7,045 nt of DNA from Phycisphaerales bacterium (GCA_003152975.1 PMBP01000526.1:1-7045); one strand, 5' to 3'. Numbered from the stretch's first letter, positions 1 to 6,361 are shown. Notes: generated from the letters alone by a model not told the origin. A program made the numbers and translations.

Positions 1-264
1 CCGGGGAATTCCGGCGGGCCGCTGGTGACGGTGGCCGGGCAGGTGATCGGGGTGGTGGTCCAGCGGCTGAGCGACTTGGGGATGCTGGAGGCGACGGGGA
101 TGGTGGCGCAGAGCGTCAATTACGCGGTGAAGAGTTCGTTTGTGCTACCGTTGCTGGAGGGAGTCGAGGGATGGACGCGGCCTGAGGGGAAAGCGGAGAA
201 GGCGGATCGGACGGCGATCATCGAGCGGGCACGGAAGGCGGCGGTGATGGTGATGGGGTATTGA
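1..264 (+). CDS. Trypsin-like serine protease, C-terminal end (5' truncated by window edge)
   Basis: The frame is open from base 1 and opens with the residues PGNSGGPL, the signature around the catalytic serine (codon at 10-12) of trypsin-like/HtrA-type (S1) peptidases. It is followed by a short beta-rich stretch with GQVIGVVV, as expected for the strand after the active site, then a phrase reading NYAVKSSFVLPLLE, typical of the end of the S1C protease fold where substrate-site residues lie. About 35 further residues, rich in charged and alanine residues, lead to a TGA at 262-264. The histidine and aspartate of the triad, any signal peptide and any partner domain lie left of the window. The GTG at 25 is an internal valine codon and not a start. 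The gene converges on hemW across a 255-bp hairpin-rich spacer. The peptidase assignment is firm from the motif; whether it is an active periplasmic protease or part of a larger multidomain protein cannot be seen. Confidence 0.85.
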   Translation, partial: PGNSGGPLVTVAGQVIGVVVQRLSDLGMLEATGMVAQSVNYAVKSSFVLPLLEGVEGWTRPEGKAEKADRTAIIERARKAAVMVMGY

Positions 265-273
265 GGAAGGGCA

Positions 274-439
274 TCCCGATAAATCGGGACCGAGCCCGTA
301 CGAATCTGGACCCCGGATCGGAGTCCGGGGTGATCCCGATATACAGCATCGGGACTGAATCCCGAACAATATGGGATTCAGCACGGGGGCGGTTCACGAA
401 CCGCCCTTACACACCCTCGGCCCCGATACACAACATCGG
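274..439. repeat. Cluster of six short stem-loops in the convergent spacer
   Basis: Six inverted repeats follow one another between the protease stop and hemW. They are 274-289 (TCCCGAT/ATCGGGA, 2-nt centre), 310-331 (ACCCCGGA/TCCGGGGT, 6-nt loop), 334-354 (TCCCGAT/ATCGGGA, 7-nt loop), 356-380 (TGAATCCC/GGGATTCA, 9-nt loop), 387-406 (GGGCGGTT/AACCGCCC, 4-nt loop) and 423-439 (CCGAT/ATCGG, 7-nt loop). All stems are perfect. Three of them share the arm CCGAT/ATCGG with different loops, so they look like copies of one unit. The spacer has no convincing gene. Some of the hairpins may end transcription of the protease, but none has a clear T-tract, so I call them repeats. Confidence 0.7.
387..406. 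repeat. REP-like palindrome GGGCGG-N8-CCGCCC
   Basis: This is a perfect 8-bp stem with loop CACG and TTAC just after it. It resembles the palindrome at 6404-6432 at the other end of the window, which also has GGGCGG, an 8-nt centre and a CCGCC-type arm followed by CTAC. Two such elements in intergenic DNA on either side of a gene block suggest a dispersed repeat family of this genome. Confidence 0.5.
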
Positions 440-490
440 AGCTGGAAAGAAGTTAGCTTCGCTTCGCTCAGAGGTGAGAAAGGAAATCGG

Positions 491-519
491 ACAGGGCGGC
501 CACGGGGGGCCGTCCCTGT
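491..519 (-). terminator. Hairpin directly after hemW, probable operon terminator
   Basis: On the minus strand the hemW stop (522-520) is followed at once by ACAGGGACGGCC, a 6-nt loop and GGCCGCCCTGT. This gives an 11-bp GC-rich stem with a single bulged A. The downstream tail is only moderately T-rich (GATTTCCTTTC), so termination strength is uncertain, but the position at the end of a five-gene run supports the role. Confidence 0.5.
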
Positions 520-1671
520 TTATGAATCAAGGTCCGCGAAATCGCACAGGACGCTGTCGGCGATGGGCAGGGCCTGGCGGGTGAGGCGGATGCCAGTGTC
601 GTCGGCATCCAGCAGGCCGCGATCGACGCCGTCGGCGATGACTCCAGCAAACAGGTCCATCACATCGTAGCCGGTGGTTGAGCGGAACTCGGCGCGGTCG
701 ATGCCGCGGATCCGCCGCAGGTTCAGCACGGCCGTCTCGCAGGCGAACTCCAGCGGCGTCGTCTCTTGCGTTTCGGCCACGGGGTCCAGATCATTCTCGA
801 TGGCGTGGATATATTGCCGGATATCGGCGATGCGGGTACAGCGTTTGCGGTCGATGTGCGAGCCGGCCGAGGGGCCGACGCCGTAGTACGGCCGGTTGGC
901 CCAGTAGCCCAGATTGTGCCGGCACGCAAAGCCCGGCCGGGCGAAGTTGGAGATTTCGTAATGCTCGTAGCCCGCATCGGTCAGCATGTCGATGGCCAGC
1001 TCGTACATCTGTCGGTCGGTCTCCTCGTCGATGGGGACGATCCTGCCGGCTTCGCGGTCCCGCGTCAGGGGGGTATTGGCTTCGTAGGTCAGCGCGTAGG
1101 CCGAGATGTGGGTGACGCCAAGCTCGATCGCCCGCTGCAAACTGGCCCGCCAACTGGCCATCGTCGAGCCGGGGATCGCGAAGATCAGATCGACGCCGAT
1201 ATTCTCGAAGCCGACTTCCCGGGCGGTCTCGACGGCCTCGACGATCTGTTCGGCCGTGTGCAATCGCCCCAGCCGCCGCAACTCTTCCGGCTGAAACGAC
1301 TGGCCGCCCAGCGAGAGGCGACTGACGCCAATGTTTCGCAGAAACTCCAGAATTGGCCGATCCACCTGCCCGGGGTTGGCCTCGACGGTGAACTCCTCGA
1401 ATCCGCGGACGCGCCGGGTGATCTCGTAGAGCAGCCGCCCCAGCAGGTCCATCGGCATGCAGGTTGGGCTGCCGCCGCCGACATACACCGTCGGGGTCTG
1501 CGAATCGCTGACGACCTGGCGAACCTCCCGTGCCAAGGCCGCGACCAGTCGCGCGGGATTGTGATCGGCGACTGACTCGGAGTAGAATCCGCAATAGGGG
1601 CACTTGCGGACGCACAGCGGGATATGCACATACAGCGAGGGCGAAAAGGGCGAGTGATTCCTGTCGTTCAT
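520..1671 (-). CDS. hemW: HemW, radical-SAM heme chaperone (coproporphyrinogen III oxidase-like)
   Basis: The 383-residue protein is full length for HemW. Near the N terminus the cluster motif CVRKCPYCGF places cysteines at 20, 24 and 27 with phenylalanine at 29. That is the CxxxCxxCxF form of HemW and not the CxxxCxxCxC form of true HemN oxidases. GGGSPT (usually GGGTPT) and the SAM-binding core follow, then VDLIFAIPGST and the late conserved HNLGYW/YYGVGPSAGS region. A HemN C-terminal domain covers roughly residues 300-375. HemW proteins bind heme and a 4Fe-4S cluster in the cytoplasm and are implicated in heme delivery to membrane enzymes; they are often misannotated as oxygen-independent coproporphyrinogen oxidase. 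The ATG at 1671 has only a weak GGAT ribosome site. It lies 43 bp after pssA and is the last gene of the unit. Its last 72 codons have a diverged second copy at 6671-6886. Confidence 0.93.
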   Translation of the reverse strand: MNDRNHSPFSPSLYVHIPLCVRKCPYCGFYSESVADHNPARLVAALAREVRQVVSDSQTPTVYVGGGSPTCMPMDLLGRLLYEITRRVRGFEEFTVEANPGQVDRPILEFLRNIGVSRLSLGGQSFQPEELRRLGRLHTAEQIVEAVETAREVGFENIGVDLIFAIPGSTMASWRASLQRAIELGVTHISAYALTYEANTPLTRDREAGRIVPIDEETDRQMYELAIDMLTDAGYEHYEISNFARPGFACRHNLGYWANRPYYGVGPSAGSHIDRKRCTRIADIRQYIHAIENDLDPVAETQETTPLEFACETAVLNLRRIRGIDRAEFRSTTGYDVMDLFAGVIADGVDRGLLDADDTGIRLTRQALPIADSVLCDFADLDS

Positions 1672-1714
1672 CAGATTGATCCGGGCGATGGGCCTATGAA
1701 TCCAGAATACGGCG

Positions 1715-2659
1715 TTAGACCGTCGGCGCCCCGTTGTTCGGTTCCGTCGGCTTGGGCAGCTCCGCCGTCGCGACTCGCGGCATCTTCGTCCGGGTCATCA
1801 GCCAGCGGACCAGGCCCGACAACGCAAAGCCCACAAACACCAGCGCCAAGGCGCTCTGCAGGCCGCACAGCCAGATCAGGCCGAAAATCGCCGCCACCCA
1901 CAGCAGGTGTTCGACGGGTTTTTTCCGTCGGAAATACTGATTGACCATGTGCGGGTAACGGATTCGGCTGACCATTAACAATGCGATCAGGATCGACAAA
2001 ATCGGCAACGCATAGATGACCATCGTCTCGATCCCCCAGAACACCGACGAGGTCGAACCCAGCGTGACCCGCATGTCCTCGTAAAACAGGATCATGCTGG
2101 CGATCACGCCCGCCGCCGCCGGCGACGGCAGCCCCGAGAAGTTCAGATGCGAGGTCTCGTCCTCTTCGTTCTCCACATTGAACCGGGCCAGCCGCACGAT
2201 CGCGCACGACACGAACAATCCCGCCGCCAACCAGATCCATCGCGTCGCCAGCGTCAGGGCCGCCTCCATCCCATCGAGCCGGATGAGCATCTTGTCCTGC
2301 AGGAAATTGAGCAGCAAAAACGCCGGCGCCACGCCGAAGCTGACAACATCGCACAAGCTGTCGAGCTGGCCGCCGAAGCTGGAGGTCGTGTGGCTCATCC
2401 GCGCCACCCGCCCATCGAGCATGTCGGCGATCATCCCCAGAAAGATCAGGTACGCCGCGATCGTGTAGTGCGAGATCGTGAAGCGGTGGAAGTTCCAGTC
2501 CTGGGACCCGCGGTCGGCGAACGACAGCGCCGCAAAGCCGAACACGCCGTTGAGCAGCGTGATCAGCGACGGCAACAGGGTGATGTACCGGACCTGCGGG
2601 CGCCGCACCCGCCGGAAAAATTTCCGCCGTTTGGGTTTTTCGGTTTGAATCGCGCTCAT
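1715..2659 (-). CDS. pssA: CDP-diacylglycerol--serine O-phosphatidyltransferase
   Basis: This integral membrane enzyme makes phosphatidylserine and CMP from CDP-diacylglycerol and serine. The complete CDP-alcohol phosphotransferase signature is present: D82-G83-x2-A86-R87-x8-G96-x3-D100-x3-D104, with a further aspartate at 79, so all metal-binding residues are kept. A basic N terminus (KPKRRKFFRRVRR) precedes about eight hydrophobic segments; FNVENEEDETSHLNFSGLPSP between the middle segments is typical of the serine-using branch and distinguishes it from PgsA. At 314 residues it is somewhat longer than the usual 240-280, mainly through a proline-rich, hydrophilic C-terminal tail. Its ATG overlaps the psd stop by 4 bp (ATGA), so the two genes that catalyse successive steps are probably translationally coupled. 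An AAGG lies 12 bases upstream of the start. Confidence 0.95.
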   Translation of the reverse strand: MSAIQTEKPKRRKFFRRVRRPQVRYITLLPSLITLLNGVFGFAALSFADRGSQDWNFHRFTISHYTIAAYLIFLGMIADMLDGRVARMSHTTSSFGGQLDSLCDVVSFGVAPAFLLLNFLQDKMLIRLDGMEAALTLATRWIWLAAGLFVSCAIVRLARFNVENEEDETSHLNFSGLPSPAAAGVIASMILFYEDMRVTLGSTSSVFWGIETMVIYALPILSILIALLMVSRIRYPHMVNQYFRRKKPVEHLLWVAAIFGLIWLCGLQSALALVFVGFALSGLVRWLMTRTKMPRVATAELPKPTEPNNGAPTV

Positions 2660-3345
2660 TTCGAGTACCTTACCAGTACCGTTTCTCCGGCCCGTACCGC
2701 TTGTCCCACCGATACGGCCGTCTGCATTGAATCCCGCACCGGCACATACAGCTCCGTTCGGGACCCGAACTTGATCATTCCGTATTGTCCCCCCGCCGGA
2801 TACTCCCGGCCGTCTTGGGCGGCACAGACGATCCGCCGCGCGATGGCCCCGCTGACCTGCCGGACCATCAGCCGGTCCTTCGGCTCCGAGAGGCGCGTCA
2901 TCACCACCGCGTTGGATTCGTTGAGCGTCGTGGCCTGCGGGTCCCGCGCGTCACGGAACTCGCCGGGCTTGTAGGTGATCGACTCGATCCGCACCGCGCA
3001 CGGCACGCGATTGATGTGCACATTGAAGATGCTCAGGAAGATGCCGATCCGCAGCGTCTTGCCCTCAAAGCCCGGCACGGATTCCAGGATTTCGATATCC
3101 CGCACCACGCCGTCGGCCGGCGACAACAGCAACGCATCGTCCTGCGGAATCACCCGCGGCGGGTCGCGGAAGAACGACAGCACCCAGCCCAGCACGATCA
3201 GCAGCACGATCTCGACGATCGTTCCCGGCACCGGCTGGACGATCCGTTTGTGCATCGCCCAGGCCACAATCAGGATCACCGCCAGCAGGACGGCCGGAAA
3301 AACGGCCACCTGCGGCAGCCCGTATTTGGTCAGTGGAATCCGCAT
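2656..3345 (-). CDS. psd: Phosphatidylserine decarboxylase proenzyme, short type
   Basis: Psd converts phosphatidylserine to phosphatidylethanolamine with a pyruvoyl group formed by self-cleavage. From the chosen ATG at 3345 the protein has 229 residues, right for the short (archaeal-type) family. Two hydrophobic segments (about 12-31 and 41-58) anchor the N terminus. SPADG (Asp78), FLSIFNVHINRVP (His110) and LNESN follow. The cleavage site is FGSR with Gly194-Ser195, so Ser195 would become the pyruvoyl and the alpha chain would be about 35 residues. A TTG at 3390 lies in frame 45 bases upstream but would overlap the previous gene and adds an unlikely N-terminal stretch before the membrane segment, so I prefer ATG. 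That leaves a 23-bp gap to the preceding gene. The stop overlaps the pssA start (ATGA). Confidence 0.94.
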   Translation of the reverse strand: MRIPLTKYGLPQVAVFPAVLLAVILIVAWAMHKRIVQPVPGTIVEIVLLIVLGWVLSFFRDPPRVIPQDDALLLSPADGVVRDIEILESVPGFEGKTLRIGIFLSIFNVHINRVPCAVRIESITYKPGEFRDARDPQATTLNESNAVVMTRLSEPKDRLMVRQVSGAIARRIVCAAQDGREYPAGGQYGMIKFGSRTELYVPVRDSMQTAVSVGQAVRAGETVLVRYSK

Positions 3346-3368
3346 AGGTCGGTTCGTCCCCGAAGGGC

Positions 3369-3590
3369 TCACAGCGAGGTCCGGATGCAATGCATGATCC
3401 GGTCCACGATCTCGATATGCCGCTGCTCCTCGTCGGCGATCTGGGCAAATATCGACTTGACCTCGGGGCTTTCCACCCGGGGATCGATCACGATCTGGCG
3501 GTAGAAGTCCCGGGCCGATTCCTCGATCAATCGCATCGTGGAAAACTCCGACAGGATCTGATCTTTAGATTTTGGTTTGGGTGCGCTCAT
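3369..3590 (-). CDS. Small half-rubrerythrin (two-helix ferritin-like) protein
   Basis: The 73-residue protein has the iron-binding signatures of one half of a rubrerythrin four-helix bundle. Helix 1 carries LIEESARDFYRQI, matching the ExxARxxY pattern of rubrerythrin, and helix 2 carries IADEEQRHIEI with the ExxH ligand pair. A short linker of about 15 residues joins them. There is no second helix pair and no rubredoxin domain, so a diiron site would need two chains, as in other two-helix ferritins such as encapsulated ferritin. I infer iron or redox chemistry (peroxide or oxygen handling); no substrate can be named. The lysine-rich start (MSAPKPKSKDQ) overlaps the end of the upstream gene by 26 bp, so both genes are read from one mRNA. 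No strong ribosome site is seen. The psd start is 23 bp downstream. Confidence 0.75.
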   Translation of the reverse strand: MSAPKPKSKDQILSEFSTMRLIEESARDFYRQIVIDPRVESPEVKSIFAQIADEEQRHIEIVDRIMHCIRTSL

Positions 3591-3831
3591 CGTCGGTCAG
3601 TCTCGTTCGCAGAGTTGTGATCATCCGTTCGTGCTTGGCCGTCTCGTTCAGCAGGGTCGTGAGCATCTCCCGGATCTGCGCGAAGGCCTCGTCGGACAAG
3701 GGCTTGGGCCACAGGGTCCGGTTCAGATAGTCGCGGTACACGCCGTGGCTCATCTGGTCCTCCATGTCGAGGGCCGAAGCCAGCACGCCCGCCACTGTGA
3801 GCGGTTTTCGTCTTGGTTGGTTCGCTTCCAT
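3565..3831 (-). CDS. Small helical protein, probable degenerate ferritin-like paralogue
   Basis: The 88-residue protein is predicted to form two long helices: TVAGVLASALDMEDQMSHGV with YRDYL, and then SDEAFAQIREMLTTLLNETAKHERMI. Placed on its downstream neighbour, NETAKHERMI matches DEEQRHIEIV: the histidine and the first glutamate are kept, but the metal-ligand glutamate of ExxH is threonine. The MED of helix 1 is a possible ligand, but its spacing to the tyrosine differs by one residue from the neighbour. It may be a non-metal or half-site partner of the next gene product. I accept it as a gene mainly from tight overlap with that gene and from the change of composition at ATG 3831. An in-frame ATG at 3960 overlaps the PDZ gene stop, but the added residues are glycine/arginine-rich and span the terminator and promoter, so they look non-coding. 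The ATG at 3831 has no normal ribosome site (see promoter). Confidence 0.65.
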   Translation of the reverse strand: MEANQPRRKPLTVAGVLASALDMEDQMSHGVYRDYLNRTLWPKPLSDEAFAQIREMLTTLLNETAKHERMITTLRTRLTDDERTQTKI

Positions 3832-3838
3832 CCTTATT

Positions 3839-3867
3839 ACTATCGGGAAAACCCCTCGGGTTGTCAA
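3839..3867 (-). promoter_or_regulatory. Sigma70-type promoter of the ferritin-like/psd/pssA/hemW unit
   Basis: On the minus strand a perfect -35 TTGACA (3867-3862) is followed after exactly 17 bases by GATAGT (3844-3839), which matches four of six -10 positions. Only seven bases separate the -10 box from the ATG at 3831, so the predicted transcript starts at or within one or two bases of the start codon. This suggests a leaderless mRNA and would explain the missing ribosome site. The promoter sits just after the terminator of the upstream unit. Confidence 0.65.
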
Positions 3868-3898
3868 AGAAAATCCGCCACCCCCCCCGGCGCAAGTA

Positions 3899-3925
3899 AA
3901 GGGCCCGCCGATGGGGCGGACCCTT
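3899..3925 (-). terminator. Intrinsic terminator after the PDZ gene
   Basis: On the minus strand AAGGGTCCGCC, loop CCATC and GGCGGGCCCTT form an 11-bp stem with one G-U pair, followed by TTTACTTG. The stem pairs better as minus-strand RNA than as plus-strand RNA, where the same place is an A-C mismatch. It lies 32 bp past the stop of the gene at 5108-3957 and before the next promoter, so it divides the two transcription units. Confidence 0.72.
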
Positions 3926-3956
3926 CCAGACTCTCTACTCGAACGGCCGTGCCCCG

Positions 3957-5108
3957 TCATGCCGCCGGTTTGGTCTCGGCCGAGTTCATCTTCTCCAGCT
4001 CTTTCTGGATCTTCTCCATCGCCTTTTGCTGCTCTTTTTCCATCTGTTCCAGCCGCTTTTGGAGGTCCTTCATCTGCTTCTGGAGTTTATCCATTGACTC
4101 GCCGCCGACCTTGGGAGGTGCCGGCACGGTAAACGGCTCGATCGGTTCAACGGGGACCGGCGGGGTGATCTTCTTGTGAATATCAAGATTCAGCCGGTTC
4201 TGGTGGCCGGTCTTGGCCGACTTGCGGGCGCTATCCAGATCCTGCTTGGCGATCTTGCGGAACGGTTCGGGCAGCTTGTCGATTTTTTCGACGGTCGTGC
4301 TGATCTCGGTTTCGTCGGACTTGACGGTCACCTGCGTCTGCGGATCGGCCGGGCTGCCCTCGATGGTCACGGTGTAATTCTTGCCATCTTCGCTATGGCT
4401 GAAGTTGTACATCTCCTGCATGAACTTTTTGACATACGAATTGACATCCGGCATTTTTTCCATCGGCACTTCGAGCCAGTTTTTCTGTCCGGGCTGCATA
4501 CGGAACACCCGTCCCGGATTCCACGAGTAGCTGATCTCCGGCTCCTGCGGGTATTTCCATTCCTCGTCGCCGGGCTTACTGGTCTCCAGGGTCGCTTTGA
4601 CGGCCTTGCTCTCGCCGAGATGAATGATCTTCAGCTCGACCGCTGTTCCGGCCTGGCGCGTGCGGATCGTTTCCACGAATTCCTCCAGCTTCCGGACCGG
4701 CTTGCCGTCCAGAGCCACGATCAGATCGTCCTGATCCAGACCGAGTTTGTCGGCGGGACTGCCGATCAGGATATTTTGGATACGAAGCCCCGTTTCCGGC
4801 TCCAGCCGCAAATGCTTGACCAGCAACTCCGGCAGCGGCTCGGGATCCAGCCGAACGCCCAGATAGGTTCGCGGTTCTTCCGATTGGGCAAAGGGATCGG
4901 TGCCGACAACCGTCAATGAATTGCCGATCAGGGTCATCGAGTCGGGGACATTGCCTTCGATGATCCTCTCCTCGATAGGCCCCGGTGCGCCGGCATGGAT
5001 CGTTGACTCGTGCGAGGGCGTTTCGATGATCTGTTCCTGGATGTGTTGCTGGGCAACGGCCAACGGCGCCGCGGCCAGGCAAATCCATGTTATCCATTGG
5101 AGCTTCAT
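3957..5108 (-). CDS. Secreted PDZ-domain protein with C-terminal coiled coil
   Basis: The 383-residue protein begins with a Sec signal peptide (MKLQWITWICLAAAPLAVA, likely cleaved before QQ at residue 20). A single PDZ domain occupies about 80-175: TYLGVRLD, then GLRIQNILIGSPADKLGL, DDLIVALDGKPV and a final strand VELKIIHLGE. This is the HtrA/CtpA class of PDZ, but there is no protease domain. Residues 185-290 form a mixed region with a beta-like part (NYTVTIEGSPAD, QTQVTVKSDETEI) ending in LPEPFRKIA. A proline-rich linker (TPPVPVEPIEPF) leads to a 40-residue coiled coil (337-376) rich in K, Q, E and M. It probably acts in the periplasm as an adaptor or sensor that binds protein C termini. 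A good AAAGGA site lies 8 bp before the ATG. It is the third gene after the sigma/anti-sigma pair, 70 bp downstream. I do not recognise a named family. Confidence 0.82.
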   Translation of the reverse strand: MKLQWITWICLAAAPLAVAQQHIQEQIIETPSHESTIHAGAPGPIEERIIEGNVPDSMTLIGNSLTVVGTDPFAQSEEPRTYLGVRLDPEPLPELLVKHLRLEPETGLRIQNILIGSPADKLGLDQDDLIVALDGKPVRKLEEFVETIRTRQAGTAVELKIIHLGESKAVKATLETSKPGDEEWKYPQEPEISYSWNPGRVFRMQPGQKNWLEVPMEKMPDVNSYVKKFMQEMYNFSHSEDGKNYTVTIEGSPADPQTQVTVKSDETEISTTVEKIDKLPEPFRKIAKQDLDSARKSAKTGHQNRLNLDIHKKITPPVPVEPIEPFTVPAPPKVGGESMDKLQKQMKDLQKRLEQMEKEQQKAMEKIQKELEKMNSAETKPAA

Positions 5109-5115
5109 ACGCTTT

Positions 5116-5121
5116 TCCTTT
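5116..5121 (-). promoter_or_regulatory. Ribosome binding site of the PDZ gene
   Basis: AAAGGA on the minus strand, 7 bases before the ATG at 5108, is one of the better Shine-Dalgarno matches in the window and fixes this start. Confidence 0.65.
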
Positions 5122-5132
5122 CGTATCGGTTT

Positions 5133-5160
5133 CTAAATCCTATCGACTATATCCTAAATC
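5133..5160. repeat. Four-unit heptamer array between anti-sigma and PDZ genes
   Basis: The plus strand reads CTAAATC, CTATCGA, CTATATC, CTAAATC without gaps, so the first and fourth units are identical and exactly 21 bp apart. The array fills the 5' region of the PDZ gene. It shares ATAGTCGATA (minus strand here) with the array at 6560-6587 and the same 7-bp period, so it may belong to the same repeat process. Two identical boxes two helical turns apart could also be an operator. Confidence 0.5.
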
Positions 5161-5178
5161 CTTCCTGCAGGGAAAGGG

Positions 5179-5739
5179 TTACAAATCTCCGTAATACATC
5201 GCCGGCATAACCTGCTGGCGGCGGTATCCTTCGAGGAGCCACTGCTCGCCCGACGGTTCGATGACGGTGTACCAATCGACATTGCGATTCTCGCCGGGAG
5301 TCGCCGCCGGCGTTGCGCTCGAAGGCCAAAGGGGTTCGCCGTCGGTCGACTTCTGCGCCAGCGGCGATGGCGTCGGCCGTGCGGATTCGCTTGGCGACAT
5401 GATCATTCCATGAACGAAAAATCCGATAAGCAATCCCGCCGCCAGTCCGGCCGCGGTGAGGACCCATTCCCGTTTGAATATGCGGTTTTGCACTCGGCGA
5501 GCCGGCGAGGACTTTCGCCAGGCCGCATCGAAAACCTCGTCCATCGGCCGTCCGCCGTCCAGCGCCTGCTCGACGGCCGAATGGATCTGCTCGTGCAGCC
5601 GTCGGAACGATTCGAACTCTTCCCGTGCGGCGTCGTCGGCCGCCAGGAACTGGTCCAGCAGCCGTTGTTCATCGGGCGTGATCTCGCCGTCGAGATGTTT
5701 GCCCATCAATATGTCAAGCATTTCGTTTGCCATCGTCAT
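5179..5739 (-). CDS. Membrane-anchored anti-sigma factor-like protein
   Basis: The 186-residue protein starts at ATG 5739, which overlaps the sigma gene stop by 4 bp (ATGA); a second ATG two codons later is also possible. The N-terminal cytoplasmic part holds HLDGEITPDEQRLLDQFLA and EEFESFRRLHEQI, the helical pattern common to anti-sigma domains of the zinc-binding-like group, but the HxxxCxxC zinc ligands are absent. A basic stretch (RVQNRIFKR) is followed by one transmembrane helix at about 92-114 (WVLTAAGLAAGLLIGFFVHG), then a proline/serine-rich linker and a short periplasmic tail ending NVDWYTVIEPSGEQWLLEGY. The likely job is to hold the neighbouring ECF sigma factor at the membrane until an envelope signal arrives. 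The same frame stays open far into the sigma gene, but that part is only its shadow. Function is inferred from order, overlap and topology. Confidence 0.78.
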   Translation of the reverse strand: MTMANEMLDILMGKHLDGEITPDEQRLLDQFLAADDAAREEFESFRRLHEQIHSAVEQALDGGRPMDEVFDAAWRKSSPARRVQNRIFKREWVLTAAGLAAGLLIGFFVHGMIMSPSESARPTPSPLAQKSTDGEPLWPSSATPAATPGENRNVDWYTVIEPSGEQWLLEGYRRQQVMPAMYYGDL

Positions 5740-6314
5740 GTTCTCGGAATCTTCACTTGTTCTTTGCCCGCCAGTCGCTCCTGCACCATTCGCCGCGCCC
5801 GCACCAGCCGGATCTGGATCGTGGTGACGGGCACATCGAGCGTCGCGGCCATTTCTTCGTAACTCATTCGGCCCTGACAGGCCATCAGCAGGACCTCGCG
5901 GTATTTCTCCGGCAATTCGCGGATCGCTTGCACAAGCTGTTGTGTGGCTTCCCGCTGTTCCACTTGTTCGGGCGGCAGCGCCGTTTTGTCGTCGGCCAGG
6001 GTGATCTCGCTGGGATCCACACTGGGCAACTGCCGGCCCTTGCGGCGATAAAACACCGTCGCCTCGTTCCTGGCCAGCGTCGCCAGCCACGGCCGAAAGC
6101 GCTCCGGCTCCCGAAGCGAGCCGATCTTCTCGATGACCCGCACGCACACATCCTGCAGGATATCGTCGAGGTTCTCCGCCCGCCCCGTATAGCTGTATAT
6201 AAGAGCTTTTAGCCATCCCCAGTTGCGGCGCAGTAGTTCCTGCAGGGCCCCCTTGTCCCCGTGCCGTGCGGCCGCCGCCAGCGCCGCCTCATTTTGTCGT
6301 CCTGGGCCGGTCAT
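5736..6314 (-). CDS. ECF-family RNA polymerase sigma factor
   Basis: The 192-residue protein has both sigma domains of the extracytoplasmic-function class. Region 2 runs from about residue 20 to 95 with ENLDDILQDVCVRVIEKI and FRPWLATLARNEATVFYRRKGR. Region 4 runs from about 125 to 180 with IRELPEKYREVLLMACQGRM, SYEEMAATLDVPVTTIQIRL and VRARR, the helix-turn-helix that reads the -35 element. There is no region 1 or 3. I chose ATG 6314 because GGA lies 7 bases upstream; a GTG at 6326, four codons earlier and in frame, is an alternative. The stop overlaps the anti-sigma start (ATGA), as expected for a sigma/anti-sigma pair. The acidic linker (DPSEITLADDKTALPPEQVEQ) between the domains is ordinary. 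Target promoters are unknown; self-activation is common in the family but no matching ECF promoter is obvious upstream. Confidence 0.93.
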   Translation of the reverse strand: MTGPGRQNEAALAAAARHGDKGALQELLRRNWGWLKALIYSYTGRAENLDDILQDVCVRVIEKIGSLREPERFRPWLATLARNEATVFYRRKGRQLPSVDPSEITLADDKTALPPEQVEQREATQQLVQAIRELPEKYREVLLMACQGRMSYEEMAATLDVPVTTIQIRLVRARRMVQERLAGKEQVKIPRT

Positions 6315-6361
6315 TCTCGTTTCCACTATACATGATGCCCCCCGATCCCCCGTTCATACAC

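Noticed and set aside
766..1575. Long plus-strand open frame opposite hemW
   Set aside because: It is an antisense shadow of a GC-rich gene, with no recognisable motif and no ribosome site.
3346..3390. Longer psd from TTG 3390
   Set aside because: It would overlap the preceding gene and add an atypical leader. ATG 3345 gives the usual family length.
3832..3960. N-terminal extension of the first ferritin-like gene to ATG 3960, which overlaps the PDZ stop as ATGA
   Set aside because: The overlap looks like coupling, but the extra 43 residues are glycine/arginine-rich with no helix pattern and contain the terminator and the promoter. The start at 3831 fits better.
5740..6216. Upstream part of the long open frame that includes the anti-sigma gene
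   Set aside because: It is a shadow of the sigma gene in another frame; the sigma motifs lie in the other frame and the ATGA junction marks the true start.
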